From Fragilaria radians (lineage: Eukaryota > Bacillariophyta > Fragilariophyceae > Fragilariales > Fragilariaceae), in NCBI GenBank assembly GCA_900642245.1, contig CAAAJI010000084.1, positions 1-64,000 on the forward strand: a stretch of 64,000 nt of DNA, read 5' to 3'. This document shows, piece by piece, positions 41,701 to 52,379 of this stretch. Each line of letters opens with the position of its first letter. Positions within the stretch are counted from its first letter, which is position 1. Under the pieces are notes generated by a model. That model was not told where the DNA came from, did not search any database, and was given only the letters and a program-made list of their open reading frames with translations. The translations under genes were made by a program, and so were the position numbers.

Positions 41701-43790
41701 ACTCCCGATTTCCTTCTCTTCAATTGATGTATCATCTCCTGCACATGCTGCGGCGGTGACGGGGATAGGCCTTCTTTATCAAGGATCCTCCCATCGATTG
41801 ATGACTGAGTTCTTACTTAATGAGATGGGTAAGCGTCCTTTGTTAGACTCCAGCACTGTAGACAGAGAAGCATATACCCTTTCTTGTGGCCTAGCATTAG
41901 GTATGATTACATTGGGTAAAGGAGAATCTGGCGGTAGCTCTGGTATAACAGATTTAGAAATCGAAGAAAGACTAACGCGATTCATTTTTGGTGGTGTGGA
42001 TAATCGTGCCAATCGCCGACGTCAAGATCTAACGGATAGAAAAATGAACGCCAATGGTGGTACTGTAAGCGAGAGCGAAAGGTGCTCTAGAATATACGAA
42101 GGTGAAGGAATTAATAACGACGTGACAGCTCCTGGCGCATTGCTTGCACTTGGTCTCATGTACATGAAAAGTGGGTAAGATTCAATTGTCTAATTTGCTT
42201 TTCAATGAATTCTTGTGCTCATATGAATTAAAGCAACAAAGTTATTGCAGCTAGCGTCGCCATTCCGAATACACACTTCCTTCTTGAGTATTCTCGTCCT
42301 GACACATTGATTCTTCGGGTGCTTGCCCGATCCCTTATTCTTTGGAATGGCGTAGAGCCAACAAGCCAATGGATAGAGGAACAAATTCCTAGCGTTGTTA
42401 AAGTAGCATATGATAAATTACAAGAAATGGCGAACCGAAGAAACGATGTAGATCGAGCAAATGTTGCAGATATTGCGCAAGAAAGTAATGGGGAGGGAGA
42501 AAGTAACCAGCCCAAAAACTCGATTCAAATGAACTCTGATAGTCTGCGATATCACAGCACTGCTACTATGCCTTTTTTCGAGGCGAATGTCGATATTGAT
42601 CGTCAGAGCGTTCGACAAATACATGCATATATACTTGCAGGGTCGTGCTTTTCAATGGGCTTACGATTCGCGGGTACAGCGAATGAAAGCGCAGCACGTA
42701 CGATCACGAAGGTCATACTCGACATGAAGTGGCTACGTGACAGCTCAGAACCTGCTTCTCTTGCTCTAAGTCCAGAAAAGGCGATTGTGGGCATGTGCCT
42801 CGGTCTTTGCGCAATTTCTTTGGCCTTTGTGATGGCAGGGACTGGAGATCTTGACGCATTTCGTCTCTTCAGATCAATCCGTTGGAGGTCTGATGAAGGT
42901 ATTAGGCATGGCGAGCACATCGCGGTGTCTGCTGCAATTGGGCTTTTGTTTTTAGGGGCTGGACAATGCACTTTGGGCCGAACTAATGAGGACATTGCTG
43001 CACTTGTGGCCGCATTTTTCCCACGCTTTCCAATGGATGCGAATGATAATAAATATCATCTTCAACCCCTTAGACACCTTTATGTTCTCGCCTCTCGGCA
43101 GAGAGTTGTAAAAACAATTGACGTTGAGTCGGGAAATAGTATTTCTGTACATTTTTTGAAGGTAAGAACAAATGTAGAACTCTAACGAAGGGAAATGTAC
43201 TCATGGATTTGCAGACACACTTTGACAACCAAAACTCGGAACAGTTGTGCTTTGATACTCCTTACTTGCTAAAAAACAGCGAATGGAAAGTCTCCAAGCT
43301 AACAATTATCGACGAAAAATATTTTCGTCGAAGTGTTATTGTAAAGAATGAGAATATCGGAGGTGTAAATGTCTTGCTGAAGAAAAGGTATGACGGTACT
43401 CATGAGATAGATATTTCAGGAGTATTCAAGGAATGGGATGAATTTAGGCATTCAAGAGTTTTGAACTCAGGGGTTGAAAGTCACAATCATAACGATGTGA
43501 CTTGTTTGTGTTGTGAAAATACAAGAAGTTTTTGTATAGACAGAACGTTTGGCTGTGGGTCGAAGGCTACGTCACCTGCAAGACAAGTTATTTTGGGGAT
43601 TCTGGGATCGATTACCTCGGAAAACCGATTCCGATCAGTCTGGGATGCTGCAATGTTACAAGCGTACTACAAAGTTTCAGGAGCGAGCTCATTGAAGACA
43701 TATCTCATCCATCCAACAATCTCAGCCTTGCTTGTTGAACTTGCGACGCTTGTTTTAAAAAAGGATTGGAAAGACGAAGAAAATGTTTGA
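38736..43790 (+). CDS. APC1: Anaphase-promoting complex subunit 1 (APC1), three exons with one apparent frame break
   Basis: Exons are 38736-42174, 42234-43161 and 43215-43790, with GT-AG introns of 59 and 53 bp. Read through the frame break at 41295-41300, the product is about 1647 residues, shorter than human APC1 (about 1944) but of usual protist size. The N-terminal half is a beta-propeller-like WD40 domain (FFLCVLISPTQIRVWD; YSLSHPLKNFLPI). The C-terminal half has the proteasome/cyclosome (PC) repeats: WPSFHNGVAAGLRL, AHGGVLMALGLRGHL, GTCDPSVSKMLCLHIPSLLP, AAVTGIGLLYQGSSHRLMTEFLL, YTLSCGLALGMITLG and APGALLALGLMYMKSG, then LRVLARSLILWNGVEP. APC1 is the scaffold of the APC/C ubiquitin ligase that degrades cyclins and securin. 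The gene is convergent with CSN5. Confidence 0.9.
42175..42233 (+). other. Intron 1 of APC1
   Basis: 59-bp GT-AG intron, phase 2 (donor GTAAGA, acceptor ATTAAAG). Splicing joins YMKSG to NKVIAASVAIPNTHFLLEY, matching the APC1 family path. Confidence 0.9.
43162..43214 (+). other. Intron 2 of APC1
   Basis: 53-bp GT-AG intron, phase 0 (donor GTAAGA, acceptor TTTGCAG), joining ISVHFLK to THFDNQNSEQ. Confidence 0.85.
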
Positions 43791-44483
43791 GAACCTGGAT
43801 TTAGACATTCAGTACCAGGAAAAGAGCATTCGAAGCCATTGGCTAATATACATATTCGGTATTAACAATGCTATTAAGTGTCCATTGAAATTCGCCCCCT
43901 TTTGAAGTTTTAAGTTACTATATGGTAGAGGATCGACATTCAAAATAGCCACTATTGCTATTTTTACCATGCGCTAAGGTGGTCGACGAGTTCCTAATTT
44001 CGTGTCATGAAAGAACCATGAGAAAAATGTGATATCGAAGCCTAGCTCATCATTTGAAGAGCTGTCATTTTCATCTGTAGCCCTTTGTTATTATGTGCTT
44101 AGTTTCTCCAGTTAGAATATAGAGTGCTTGTTGAAACTTTAGATCCGAATGGTATCCAGATGCTAACGTCATATAGGTTGAGAATTACGACAAACTGCAA
44201 AACTTTCTTACATGTCATAATACATAATCTTTGTACCATTAAATGAGAAGAAAATCGCAATGGTAAATCCTAACAAAATTGATGAATGATGAGTGAATTG
44301 GTCAGCATTTTGATGAAAATCAAAGTGACTGATTTAAACAAATATAGCTGTGTCACGAAATGAGACGCAAGATATCAATGGTGAATCCTACCAGATCGAT
44401 GAATAGTTGACAGCGGATGATAAAAATAAGAATGACAGATATAAACAAAGTCCAAGAAAATTTTGGTAGTAAGTATAGAATTA
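43791..44483. other. Intergenic between convergent APC1 and CSN5, with diverged tandem repeat
   Basis: No gene. Two diverged copies of about 100 bp at 44241-44342 and 44358-44451 share aaatgag, caatggt.aatcctac, ga.gaatgat and gat.taaacaaa. Their period is about 117 bp. Confidence 0.55.
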
Positions 44484-45642
44484 TTAGGACTTTTCGGTGA
44501 ATATATCCTGCTTGATTTGTGTCAGGGTAGCAGCATATAGCTGTTGCGATGCCACATCCACGACGCGGTCAACAACCATACCTAATTCCTGAGTCGTAGT
44601 TTCCTTATGTGCAGTCGCTTGTTGTCTTTGCTTGGATGCTTTGTTGGTATTAGAAACACTTGAGGTGGAAGAAGAAGATGGTTCCCCAACAAGATTTACA
44701 GAGGCCAACTTTAGATTCTCTGAAATTCGAAGTGATTCCTCCTTGTATGTATGGCGACTGAGCGAGCGTATCCACATGTAATCTTGTGTAAGTTGTTCTA
44801 AAACTTTTCGAGCATGGGACGACATGAAATACTCCACCTCCAAAGCGTAGTATCTGTTCCAACAAGATCCCCAAAGTTCTAAACGTGACTGCTCATCATC
44901 AAGTATGGTCCCATCTGGACATTCATTGGGAGTATTGGAATTGTATTCGGGTGGGTATGCTCGAAAGGCCTTGATTTCAGGAATTCCACGATGGATTGTA
45001 CGAAGCGGATCAAGAACAATTGCAACAAATGGATTTCCATGTGGATCTTCAGCTCGTTGCCACTGAAGCTGGGTGCTAAGATCTGTTTGACTGAGGAAGC
45101 AATGTGAATTCGGTCCAAGGTCAAAGGGGTGAGAATGATACCATCCCATGAACTTTTCGTGACGGGTTCTCTCCAAGCACTCTCCAAGAGCTATCATATG
45201 ATTGACAACATTGACATCATCAGCAACAACTCTTGTTTCAAATCCTTCAATCGGAAGAGGAAATGCGTCGGTAACTACGAGTGTTTTTGGTGTATTTGGA
45301 TCTGGGCGCCCTAAAAGCATTCCCATAACCTCAATAGGGTTGCCTCCTTTCTTAATACCCTTATTTACTCCAGATTGACAATGCATCATCTAACAATATG
45401 AAAGTTAAATATGAATACAAACGATTTTCCAGCAGTTTTGAACGTCGACAAAATCTTACCATTTTCACAATCGCAGATGGGGATATAGCAACCGATTTAA
45501 AATACTTTGCTTCTGAAGTCCATGGACATTCATTCTTCAACCTGGAAAGTTTTGCATCATCAAAGTAATATCTAGAATCAAGAACGGTCGTCTCCGTCGT
45601 CGGCAACGAAATGGTCTCCTTGACTTTGTCGATATCCGCCAT
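44484..45642 (-). CDS. CSN5: COP9 signalosome subunit 5 (CSN5/Jab1), JAMM deneddylase, two exons
   Basis: Exon 1 is 45642-45460 and exon 2 is 45389-44484, around a 70-bp GT-AG intron in phase 0; 362 residues from the first ATG (45642). The MPN+ domain has the catalytic Glu E81 (NPIEVMGMLLGR), H146 and H148 (GWYHSHP), S161 and D164 (LSQTD). AFPLPIEGFETRV, QWQRAEDPHGNPFVAIVLDPLRT and YYALEVEYFMSS are CSN5-specific. It removes Nedd8 from cullins, controlling cullin-RING ligases in nucleus and cytosol. The spacing between HSHP and SxxD is 5 residues longer than the canonical JAMM motif. The N-terminal anchor PWTSEAKYFKSVAISPSAIVKM fits the family. The C-terminal tail is Ser/Lys/Gln-rich. Confidence 0.93.
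45390..45459 (-). other. Intron of CSN5
   Basis: 70-bp GT-AG intron, donor ATG|GTAAGA and acceptor TTGTTAG|ATGATG on the minus strand. It joins AIVKM to MMHCQSGVNKG. Confidence 0.9.
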
Positions 45643-48426
45643 AACAACAATAGTCAACGTTTGTAAGGTAAGTTTATTCGCAACAACATTTTTGTTAGGG
45701 TTATGACAGTAGAACAAGACACTGTCATATACTAACCAATCGTGTTGTGTACTGGGTTTTTGAAGCAGAGAATGACATTAAGGCTTTTGTGTGATTAATG
45801 GAAAAAATGACACGATATCAATTTTGTTTTTGAGTGGATGAAGCAGATCATCACGTACTACTGCTATAGCAATACATGCATACAAGAACTCGATAACTAT
45901 CATCATACTAGTAGCATGAGACATTCATTAATCTTACATACAGACATCTGCGTCTTATTATCTTCGATCCTTACATTATACTCTATGCTTTCGGTTATTA
46001 TTTGAAATACATGAATGGAATTCATGACAATACTTGTTCAAATGAGTGATGCTGTTGTAAATCTGAAGCGTAGGTACCTTGATCTAATGATTTTTAAATG
46101 ATAGGTTGAGAAACAGGCGTTTTGACTAAAGTAAGCTAGTTTCTTCATTAGACTTAAAATATCACGTTTACTCTCACACATGACAGTAATTCAATGTAGC
46201 ATATTTGATTTTGATATTCTTCCCCATTGTAAATTGGAAGAAAAGCGATACTCTTTATATTTTCATCGTTAAAATATTTATTTAGGCAGAGTATGAGGAA
46301 CAGATTCTTGGTACTCTTCCTTTCTCCCATCTCCTTTCATAGGGATATTCTCGTCATTTTGATGAAATATCTTGTTGCAAAATTTACGAAACAACTCTCC
46401 ATTGAAGTTCTTTTCCATCATTTCTGCAGTGCTACCTTGGAATTGCACAAACTTAATCTCTGTCTTCCTTTAGTTCATGTTCTCAAATGAAACGGTATCC
46501 AATATCTAAACATATGCCGTGGTGGTGGCTGAGGCTTGTTAAGACAAATTACAACCACAAAATCCACATCGGCTTCCCTTGGATAATGCAATGGCACTTC
46601 CATAAGCTTAAGAATGTATAAAACAAGCATAATCTCGGAGTTCATCTTTGATAATATACGTACTCCACTTCTATAGATGATAATGCAGTAGCCTGCTACC
46701 CTCTAGATACCCACTCACAATCCTCCTTGTATCAGCATTCCCAGTGTAGTCTCAGCTGTATTGACATTTTAGACTCTTGCATCAATGCTCGGTTCTTGTT
46801 GAGCTCAACACACTTGATAGCCCGATAAAGTATCCTCTCACTTGCAATAATTGTTCCATTCATCGCCTTCCTCAACTCTCTGGCACAATTAGACACGTCG
46901 GGTCTCCAATACTGTAGTAAACAAAGCAACGGATCTGTATTTTCTTGTTCCTCTCTCGAAAGCGCATGATAAAATGAATGTAAGACGAAATATACACCAC
47001 AACAGCAGACTAAAGGATCATGAAACTTCCAACAAAGAGCCAATAAAAAAATCCAACAATCAAGATAAAACGTTGCAATGACAAATAGCTCAATTTCCAT
47101 TTTGGCAGCAAAGGTTACATAAAATCTGTGGATTGCAGATTCCGTTGCAACAATTTGCGTGACTGGAATGCTTCATTCAAAGGACAATTATTTGACAATC
47201 TCAGGTCTTAATGGGAGAGAAATGAAAGTCAATATGGCAGGCTACTGGATAACAATGGCTATTGACCAGGAACGGTAAATCTAAACCATATATGCCTGAT
47301 GTGATGATTCATGCATTTTTCCACACAGCAGCGAACAAAAGAGTGCAGTAATAGCTTCAAAAGGAAGGAATCAATGTCACAAAAGGATGCCGCAACAAGT
47401 GTGACATGGAATTTCTTTTGAATTAACAAATACTCACCGCTTCCACCTGTTTTTGATATAAGGTTGAAGATCAAAAAGCAAAGCTATGAAATTCATTGGT
47501 TATGCATCGTTGTTAAGTTCAATACAAGAAAATCCAAGCACAAAATTAAAAGGAGACAGTGTGTGTGCATGTGTATATGCTAATGAGTGAGCAAGACAGT
47601 AAAGTGAGTACAAGTACACTACCCACCCAAAATCAAAATAAAAAATTGGCAGAAGATAGGCAAAATCATCAGTAAGTCAAGGCATTATTAATCTAGGCTC
47701 ACAAAAGCTCGACTTCGGCACAACGCCAAAATCAACGTCTCGTTAACTCTACAATGTCTCGCGACTCCTTAGCATGCTATATTTCCACCCATATTACCAC
47801 TCAATCTCAATCAAGTCAACAATTATCCCTTTCTGCGCATCACTAACCTTAAGGGAATAGCTCCAACAATAATACCATCATGCCTCAAGAAAAACCCTTG
47901 CTCCGACGAGGCTTTTGTTTAATTAAACGTATGTTGATATAACAAGAATAGTTTCCAATTGGAAATCGAAGTAGCGCTGATTCAATGAGTTGTTGTTTGA
48001 CAGGACTTAATAAGAAATTCTATTGGTGTCAAGGATTTAGTCTACATTGATTGTGAGGGCTGACAAGAGAGGCGTGAACAAGGCATTGAAAATGGCTATA
48101 GGTGATGACTGTAGGATGCGGATGTGAATTGTAAGTAAGTGATGGTGAAGACTTTCTACAATCGGATATTGTGTTCATGAAACACTATCAAGGTATATGA
48201 CGACATTAAAAATACTAGTAAGGCCATCGGGTGAAGTAATGATATCAGCCTTGATTTAGGTTGTGATGAATGGAATGTACATTTTGCTTGAATTTGGCAA
48301 TTAGTTTTCAATTTCTACGGTTGCCATTTTGTCAGTATGATAACTACCGTTTTTTTTCGAGATCACCAGTTCGGCAAATTTCGAATGGATGAAATATGCG
48401 AATAGTTCTCAAGGCTTTGTTTGACA
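45643..48426. other. Long gene-poor tract
   Basis: Nearly 2.8 kb between CSN5 (-) and the BRAP2-like gene (+). The longest ORF is a 122-codon minus-strand frame (46732-47100) with two hydrophobic stretches and a charged C-terminus; it has no recognisable family and I do not call it. A short purine/pyrimidine alternation (gtgtgtgtgcatgtgtatatgc) lies near 47560. No transposon domain, tRNA or other RNA was recognised. Confidence 0.45.
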
Positions 48427-50052
48427 ATGAGTAATTTTGTGTTAGAAGTCTCTTGTGAAGATGATGAAAGTTTGCTAAGGTTTGATACGATGAAATGCGA
48501 GGATCAAGTAGAGCTCTCAGATCTACATTCCAGCAAGATTTTATTTGTGTTATCATCATCATTATCTTTTTTTATGTCCAAGTGTACTTTGGAGGATCAA
48601 AACTCCCATCTCCTCGCCATCTTCGTACCGGATTTACTGTTGGAGCTCATTTTTGAAAACTTGCCTCTTCATTCGTCAAAGTTTTCATCGCAAGAGTTCT
48701 ATATGGAAAATGATCAAGCGTTCCAACGTCGCGCTTTGAGTTTAATTCATCCCTTATTAGTGGATGAACCTTGCCAAATTAAGTTTATCATAAAATCCAA
48801 GATGAAGGGGTTTCCAGTTGTCATTCTTGATACTTCAAATTGTCCTGAAGGATGGATCACAGAAAAGATTCGTCAGATATGCGGTGCTCCGATGGCCGCA
48901 TGTGAATATGCCGTAATTTTGTTCTTTCCGCTCACTCAAATTGTTACGACCGAGCAGAGCAATGTTACTTCCCCGATCGATAACGTATACGAAATATCGA
49001 CATGTCCAGTCTGCTTGTTTCGAATTTACCCCCCTCGACTTAAAATGCTTAAACCCAGGAACGATCAACTGTGTTCGGAATACTGTGTTGTTGGGCATTG
49101 CCAGAATGAGTTATTCCTTAAACCGTGGCCAACAGAGTCATGTAATGTTTGTTTAAGAATTAATTCTCGTGAAAGAGAAGACGCGTATTGCAATTGCTGC
49201 GCATTACAGGAAACTCTATGGATTTGCCTGACATGTGGCTTCGTTGGATGCGGTCGGTATTCCCATGCCCACGCGGCGAACCATTTCCAGGAAACCCAGC
49301 ATGCCTATTCATTGGAAATGGCCACACTCAGGATATGGGATTATGCGAATGGAGAATTCGCACATAGAGGGGATTTACTTGAGTGCCCCTCCACAAATAT
49401 GGGGCATCAATCGCATTGGGTAAATGTGACATTACCATGGGAAACGGAAAAGAGGAGAGAAATCTCTTCGATCGCCATGGCAGCTAGGGATAATGATGAG
49501 ACCTCTCCAAAAAAGACCAAAATGCTAAGTGAAGAATACGAGGCCCTTCTTCAAAGTGCTTTGGTAGATCAAGCACAACATTACGAAAGCGATATGAGCA
49601 GATTGCATGCCAAATTCACCTCTGAGCAGGTAGATGAAAACTCTATGACTCATCAAGAAAAGGATCAAATTGAGAGAGTAAAAAGAGAAATAAACCTTCT
49701 TCGTGGTGAAATCAAAGTAATTGGTAGAAATCTTCTTGAAGCGCAAGCTCAAGAGGCTGGGCATAGAGCGGCATCACAACGGCTAATGAATGAGCAAGGT
49801 ATCGCAAAAGGATTATTGGACAAAATTCGAGAAGAAGCTGCCAAAGAACACCAACAGGGCAAGCTTCTTGTTGAAGATTTGGAACAGCAGATTGCAGATT
49901 TGACCGCAAATTTGAAGATGCGACATCAAATATCCCAGGATGAAGAACTAAGCCAGGCGCAAATATATGGAGCGATACCTTCCGACACGTCAAGGGCTAC
50001 AAACGGTGGGAGACGAGGTGGAAAAAAATCTAGACGAATTTGTAGAAAGTGA
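48427..50052 (+). CDS. BRAP2-like protein (BRCA1-associated protein family) with degenerate RING, ZnF-UBP and coiled coil
   Basis: 541 residues from ATG 48427. The order fits BRAP2/Brap: an N-terminal RRM-like BRAP2 domain (SSLSFFMSKC... FPVVILDTSNCPEGW..., then EYAVILFFP), a RING position starting CPVC (about residue 193), a ZnF-UBP (about 250-320: CNCCALQETLWICLTCGFVGCGRY.. HAANHFQETQHAYSLEMATLRIWDYANGEFAHR) and a long coiled coil (about 370-500). Animal BRAP is a Ras-responsive E3 ligase that sequesters KSR and retains proteins in the cytoplasm. In the RING second half (VVGHCQNELFLKPWPTESCNVC) several zinc ligands of the usual C-x-H-x2-H-x2-C pattern are missing, so ligase activity is doubtful. 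The basic C-terminus (GGRRGGKKSRR) resembles a nuclear signal. Confidence 0.85.
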   Translation: MSNFVLEVSCEDDESLLRFDTMKCEDQVELSDLHSSKILFVLSSSLSFFMSKCTLEDQNSHLLAIFVPDLLLELIFENLPLHSSKFSSQEFYMENDQAFQRRALSLIHPLLVDEPCQIKFIIKSKMKGFPVVILDTSNCPEGWITEKIRQICGAPMAACEYAVILFFPLTQIVTTEQSNVTSPIDNVYEISTCPVCLFRIYPPRLKMLKPRNDQLCSEYCVVGHCQNELFLKPWPTESCNVCLRINSREREDAYCNCCALQETLWICLTCGFVGCGRYSHAHAANHFQETQHAYSLEMATLRIWDYANGEFAHRGDLLECPSTNMGHQSHWVNVTLPWETEKRREISSIAMAARDNDETSPKKTKMLSEEYEALLQSALVDQAQHYESDMSRLHAKFTSEQVDENSMTHQEKDQIERVKREINLLRGEIKVIGRNLLEAQAQEAGHRAASQRLMNEQGIAKGLLDKIREEAAKEHQQGKLLVEDLEQQIADLTANLKMRHQISQDEELSQAQIYGAIPSDTSRATNGGRRGGKKSRRICRK

Positions 50053-50993
50053 TGAAGTTGATGCGAACGCTTGAAATGTTTAGAGGCGTTTCATTCATCT
50101 AACGCTGGCTAGAGAGAGATTTTATAACTTACAAGCGATTGATCTGTTTGTGATCTTTTGCCACTTGTTATTGCTTCCAAAAGTTAAATGCTGAGATGTT
50201 ATTTGCCGGAAAATAATAATCGTCAAGGTTGAATGGTTACATAGACCTTGAAAGATAGATATTGTTTAAGCAATGGTTTTTCCGCTATGTAGTAGGCACA
50301 TCAACACGGTTGAAAAAGAAAAGGCAAAACCTTTAGTAGCTAATTTTGGTTATTAAGTTCATAATGAATTCAAGCCATAAAATGTCATTTCAGAAACTTC
50401 AATGAACATATCTTTCAAAAGAGTGAAAAAATGTGCAATTTGAAAATCCTACCACCTTGCTCTTTTGACTCTGAAGTGTCAATACTTTCACTTCATTTTA
50501 AACCCGGGGTATTAGGTACCTCACTCATTTTTCTGGACACGTATCCTTAAAATGGCAAACTGCCTGAAATACGTAAAAGCAGATGGGTATAGGTTGGAGA
50601 GGTGGTGTCCCAAAAGAGTTGTGAAGGAGAAGAGACGTATTCAATTGAGCATCCAAGGTTGTTTAATGTGTTTCATATTTATTTCTTGGTGATCAATTGG
50701 ATAAATTTTATGTTGCAAGGTTGATGTAATACATTCAATTTAGTTTAGTTCTAGTTTCAGGATGGTTGGAACGTAACAGGACATATAGTGAACGAGACAT
50801 TTTCCTTCCTTTATTTGAATTAACGATATCAAACCTTTATAAAGGTAGTGGTTCTAAACTGGATTAATCCAATCTCTACGAAGCGATATTCACTTGGCTT
50901 GAAACATTTGTAAGGCTAGAAGACGAGATGATTTTCAAAAATAAGCCTATATGGCGTTTGTGATACGTAATTACTTCGAGCACACATATACCT
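50053..50993. other. Intergenic between convergent BRAP2-like and NudC-domain genes
   Basis: No gene or recognised element. Contains the 3' UTRs of both neighbours and short imperfect inverted repeats (caaaagag / ctcttttg, about 50418 and 50460) of unclear meaning. Confidence 0.45.
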
Positions 50994-52097
50994 TTAATCG
51001 GATCCTTCTCGCGACCGAAGATTTCGGTCCAATAAGTTAGAATCAATGTATTCTACGCCATCAGGCAATTTGCCAGGAAAAGTTGTTGTTCCCCATGATG
51101 ATTTCGAGCCTTGTTGACTCTGTTGATGTATGATGCGCCTAAGAGCTGCTTGTGTTGCCTCGTCATATTCGTGAAGGCGACGGCGCGAGTCTATGAGTGA
51201 GGTATCTATAGTTGGATCACCTACCAATACGCAGTTCCACCAATTTTCCCTAGCTTTGTGTAGTGTTAACAACATGACAGACCCTTCCATACTCCATGTG
51301 GACTCTCCCGGTTGAATTCGATTAGACCAAGATCCCTTCAATATCAGAGAAGGATCACTTTCGTCCAATGTGGAGCTAACACGGGCGGCATCATTCTGAG
51401 TCTTTCGTCGGATTAAGAGCGAAGTGGATTTGAACTCTACTTGTAAATCTTTAGCCTTTATGCCAAGGGGTAGACCAATTATCACTGTAACTTCCTCCAA
51501 AGTTTGTGTCCATTGAAACTTTGAAGTGGATCCACCATTTCCAACGGGATATTGCTTTCCTTCATCTGTGTATCGGATTGACGCCATGGGATCCTGCGAT
51601 TCTTGCACTTTCAGTGAATTGGAAGTTGTATTAGATTTGACGCCAGAATCAATCTGCGCAAAATCCGGTGAAATATCCTCAGCCATGCCTATTTTCATCG
51701 AATCAGCACTTTGTGTTAAGGTTTCGAGCTCGGATGGCTCCTCATGTTCCAATTGATTATTTTCCACCGTAGGTATAACTTCATTGTGATTACGAAGGCC
51801 AGGAGGATCACGAGCCTTTTGCTTCGGTAACTTACGTAAAGGAAACTGTCGAAATGCTGCTAAGAGAAGCTTCTCCGCATCTCCATTCATGAATCCCAAT
51901 CGATGATCTTTTCCAGCGTCATCCTCGTGTGGAATGCAATAGAAATCTGTGCGACGGTGCAAGAATGAGAAGAAGGCAAATAACAATTTACGTAAGTCTC
52001 CACCGCTTCGATTCGCAAGTTCAATCAAGGGTCCATCCATTAATTCATTGTTTGATGTGTCTAATGAAGACAGAGTGCTGGGAATAGGAAGGCTCAT
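50994..52097 (-). CDS. NudC domain-containing protein (NUDCD3-like co-chaperone)
   Basis: 367 residues, one exon. The N-terminal NudC_N-like part (LLFAFFSFLHRRTDFYCIPHEDD... LGFMNGDAEKLLLAAFRQF, residues 38-85) and the central CS/p23 domain (about 195-290: FQWTQTLEEVTVIIGLPLGIKAKDLQVEF, LLIRRK, SWSNRIQPGESTWSMEGSVMLLTLHKARENWW) are clear. The tail VGDPTIDTSLIDSRRRLHEYDEATQAALRRII matches the GDPEID...L..LD.ETR motif typical of NUDCD3/NudC. Members act with Hsp90 to stabilise dynein-associated and WD40 proteins in the cytosol. A polar Glu/Ser-rich linker (100-190) separates the two domains. The C-terminus is Ser/Arg-rich. Length is close to animal NUDCD3 (361). Confidence 0.88.
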   Translation of the reverse strand: MSLPIPSTLSSLDTSNNELMDGPLIELANRSGGDLRKLLFAFFSFLHRRTDFYCIPHEDDAGKDHRLGFMNGDAEKLLLAAFRQFPLRKLPKQKARDPPGLRNHNEVIPTVENNQLEHEEPSELETLTQSADSMKIGMAEDISPDFAQIDSGVKSNTTSNSLKVQESQDPMASIRYTDEGKQYPVGNGGSTSKFQWTQTLEEVTVIIGLPLGIKAKDLQVEFKSTSLLIRRKTQNDAARVSSTLDESDPSLILKGSWSNRIQPGESTWSMEGSVMLLTLHKARENWWNCVLVGDPTIDTSLIDSRRRLHEYDEATQAALRRIIHQQSQQGSKSSWGTTTFPGKLPDGVEYIDSNLLDRNLRSREGSD

Positions 52098-52379
52098 ACT
52101 GAATTCTATTCACTTCTTAATCTAGTAGAAAAAGCTATATACCTGTAATAGGCGTTTTCATTGAAACGGAAACTGTGGTCATTACCGTCCACGATAAAAA
52201 CACTTCAGTTAGAGATAAAGATTTTATCTTGGTTCGCAGTTGCGTAATAATCATTGGACTGCTAATTGAAGATGAAGTATCAAAGTCTAATACTAAGAAT
52301 TCTGACAAAAGGGTCAATCAATTCTCAACCACCACAAGATTCTTAAAGGAATTAGGAATGAGTGATTTTCAACATTAAA

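Noticed and set aside
46732..47100. 122-codon minus-strand ORF with hydrophobic stretches
   Set aside because: No family motif, no flanking exon structure, and the hydrophobic parts could come from AT-rich codons. Transcript evidence would be needed.
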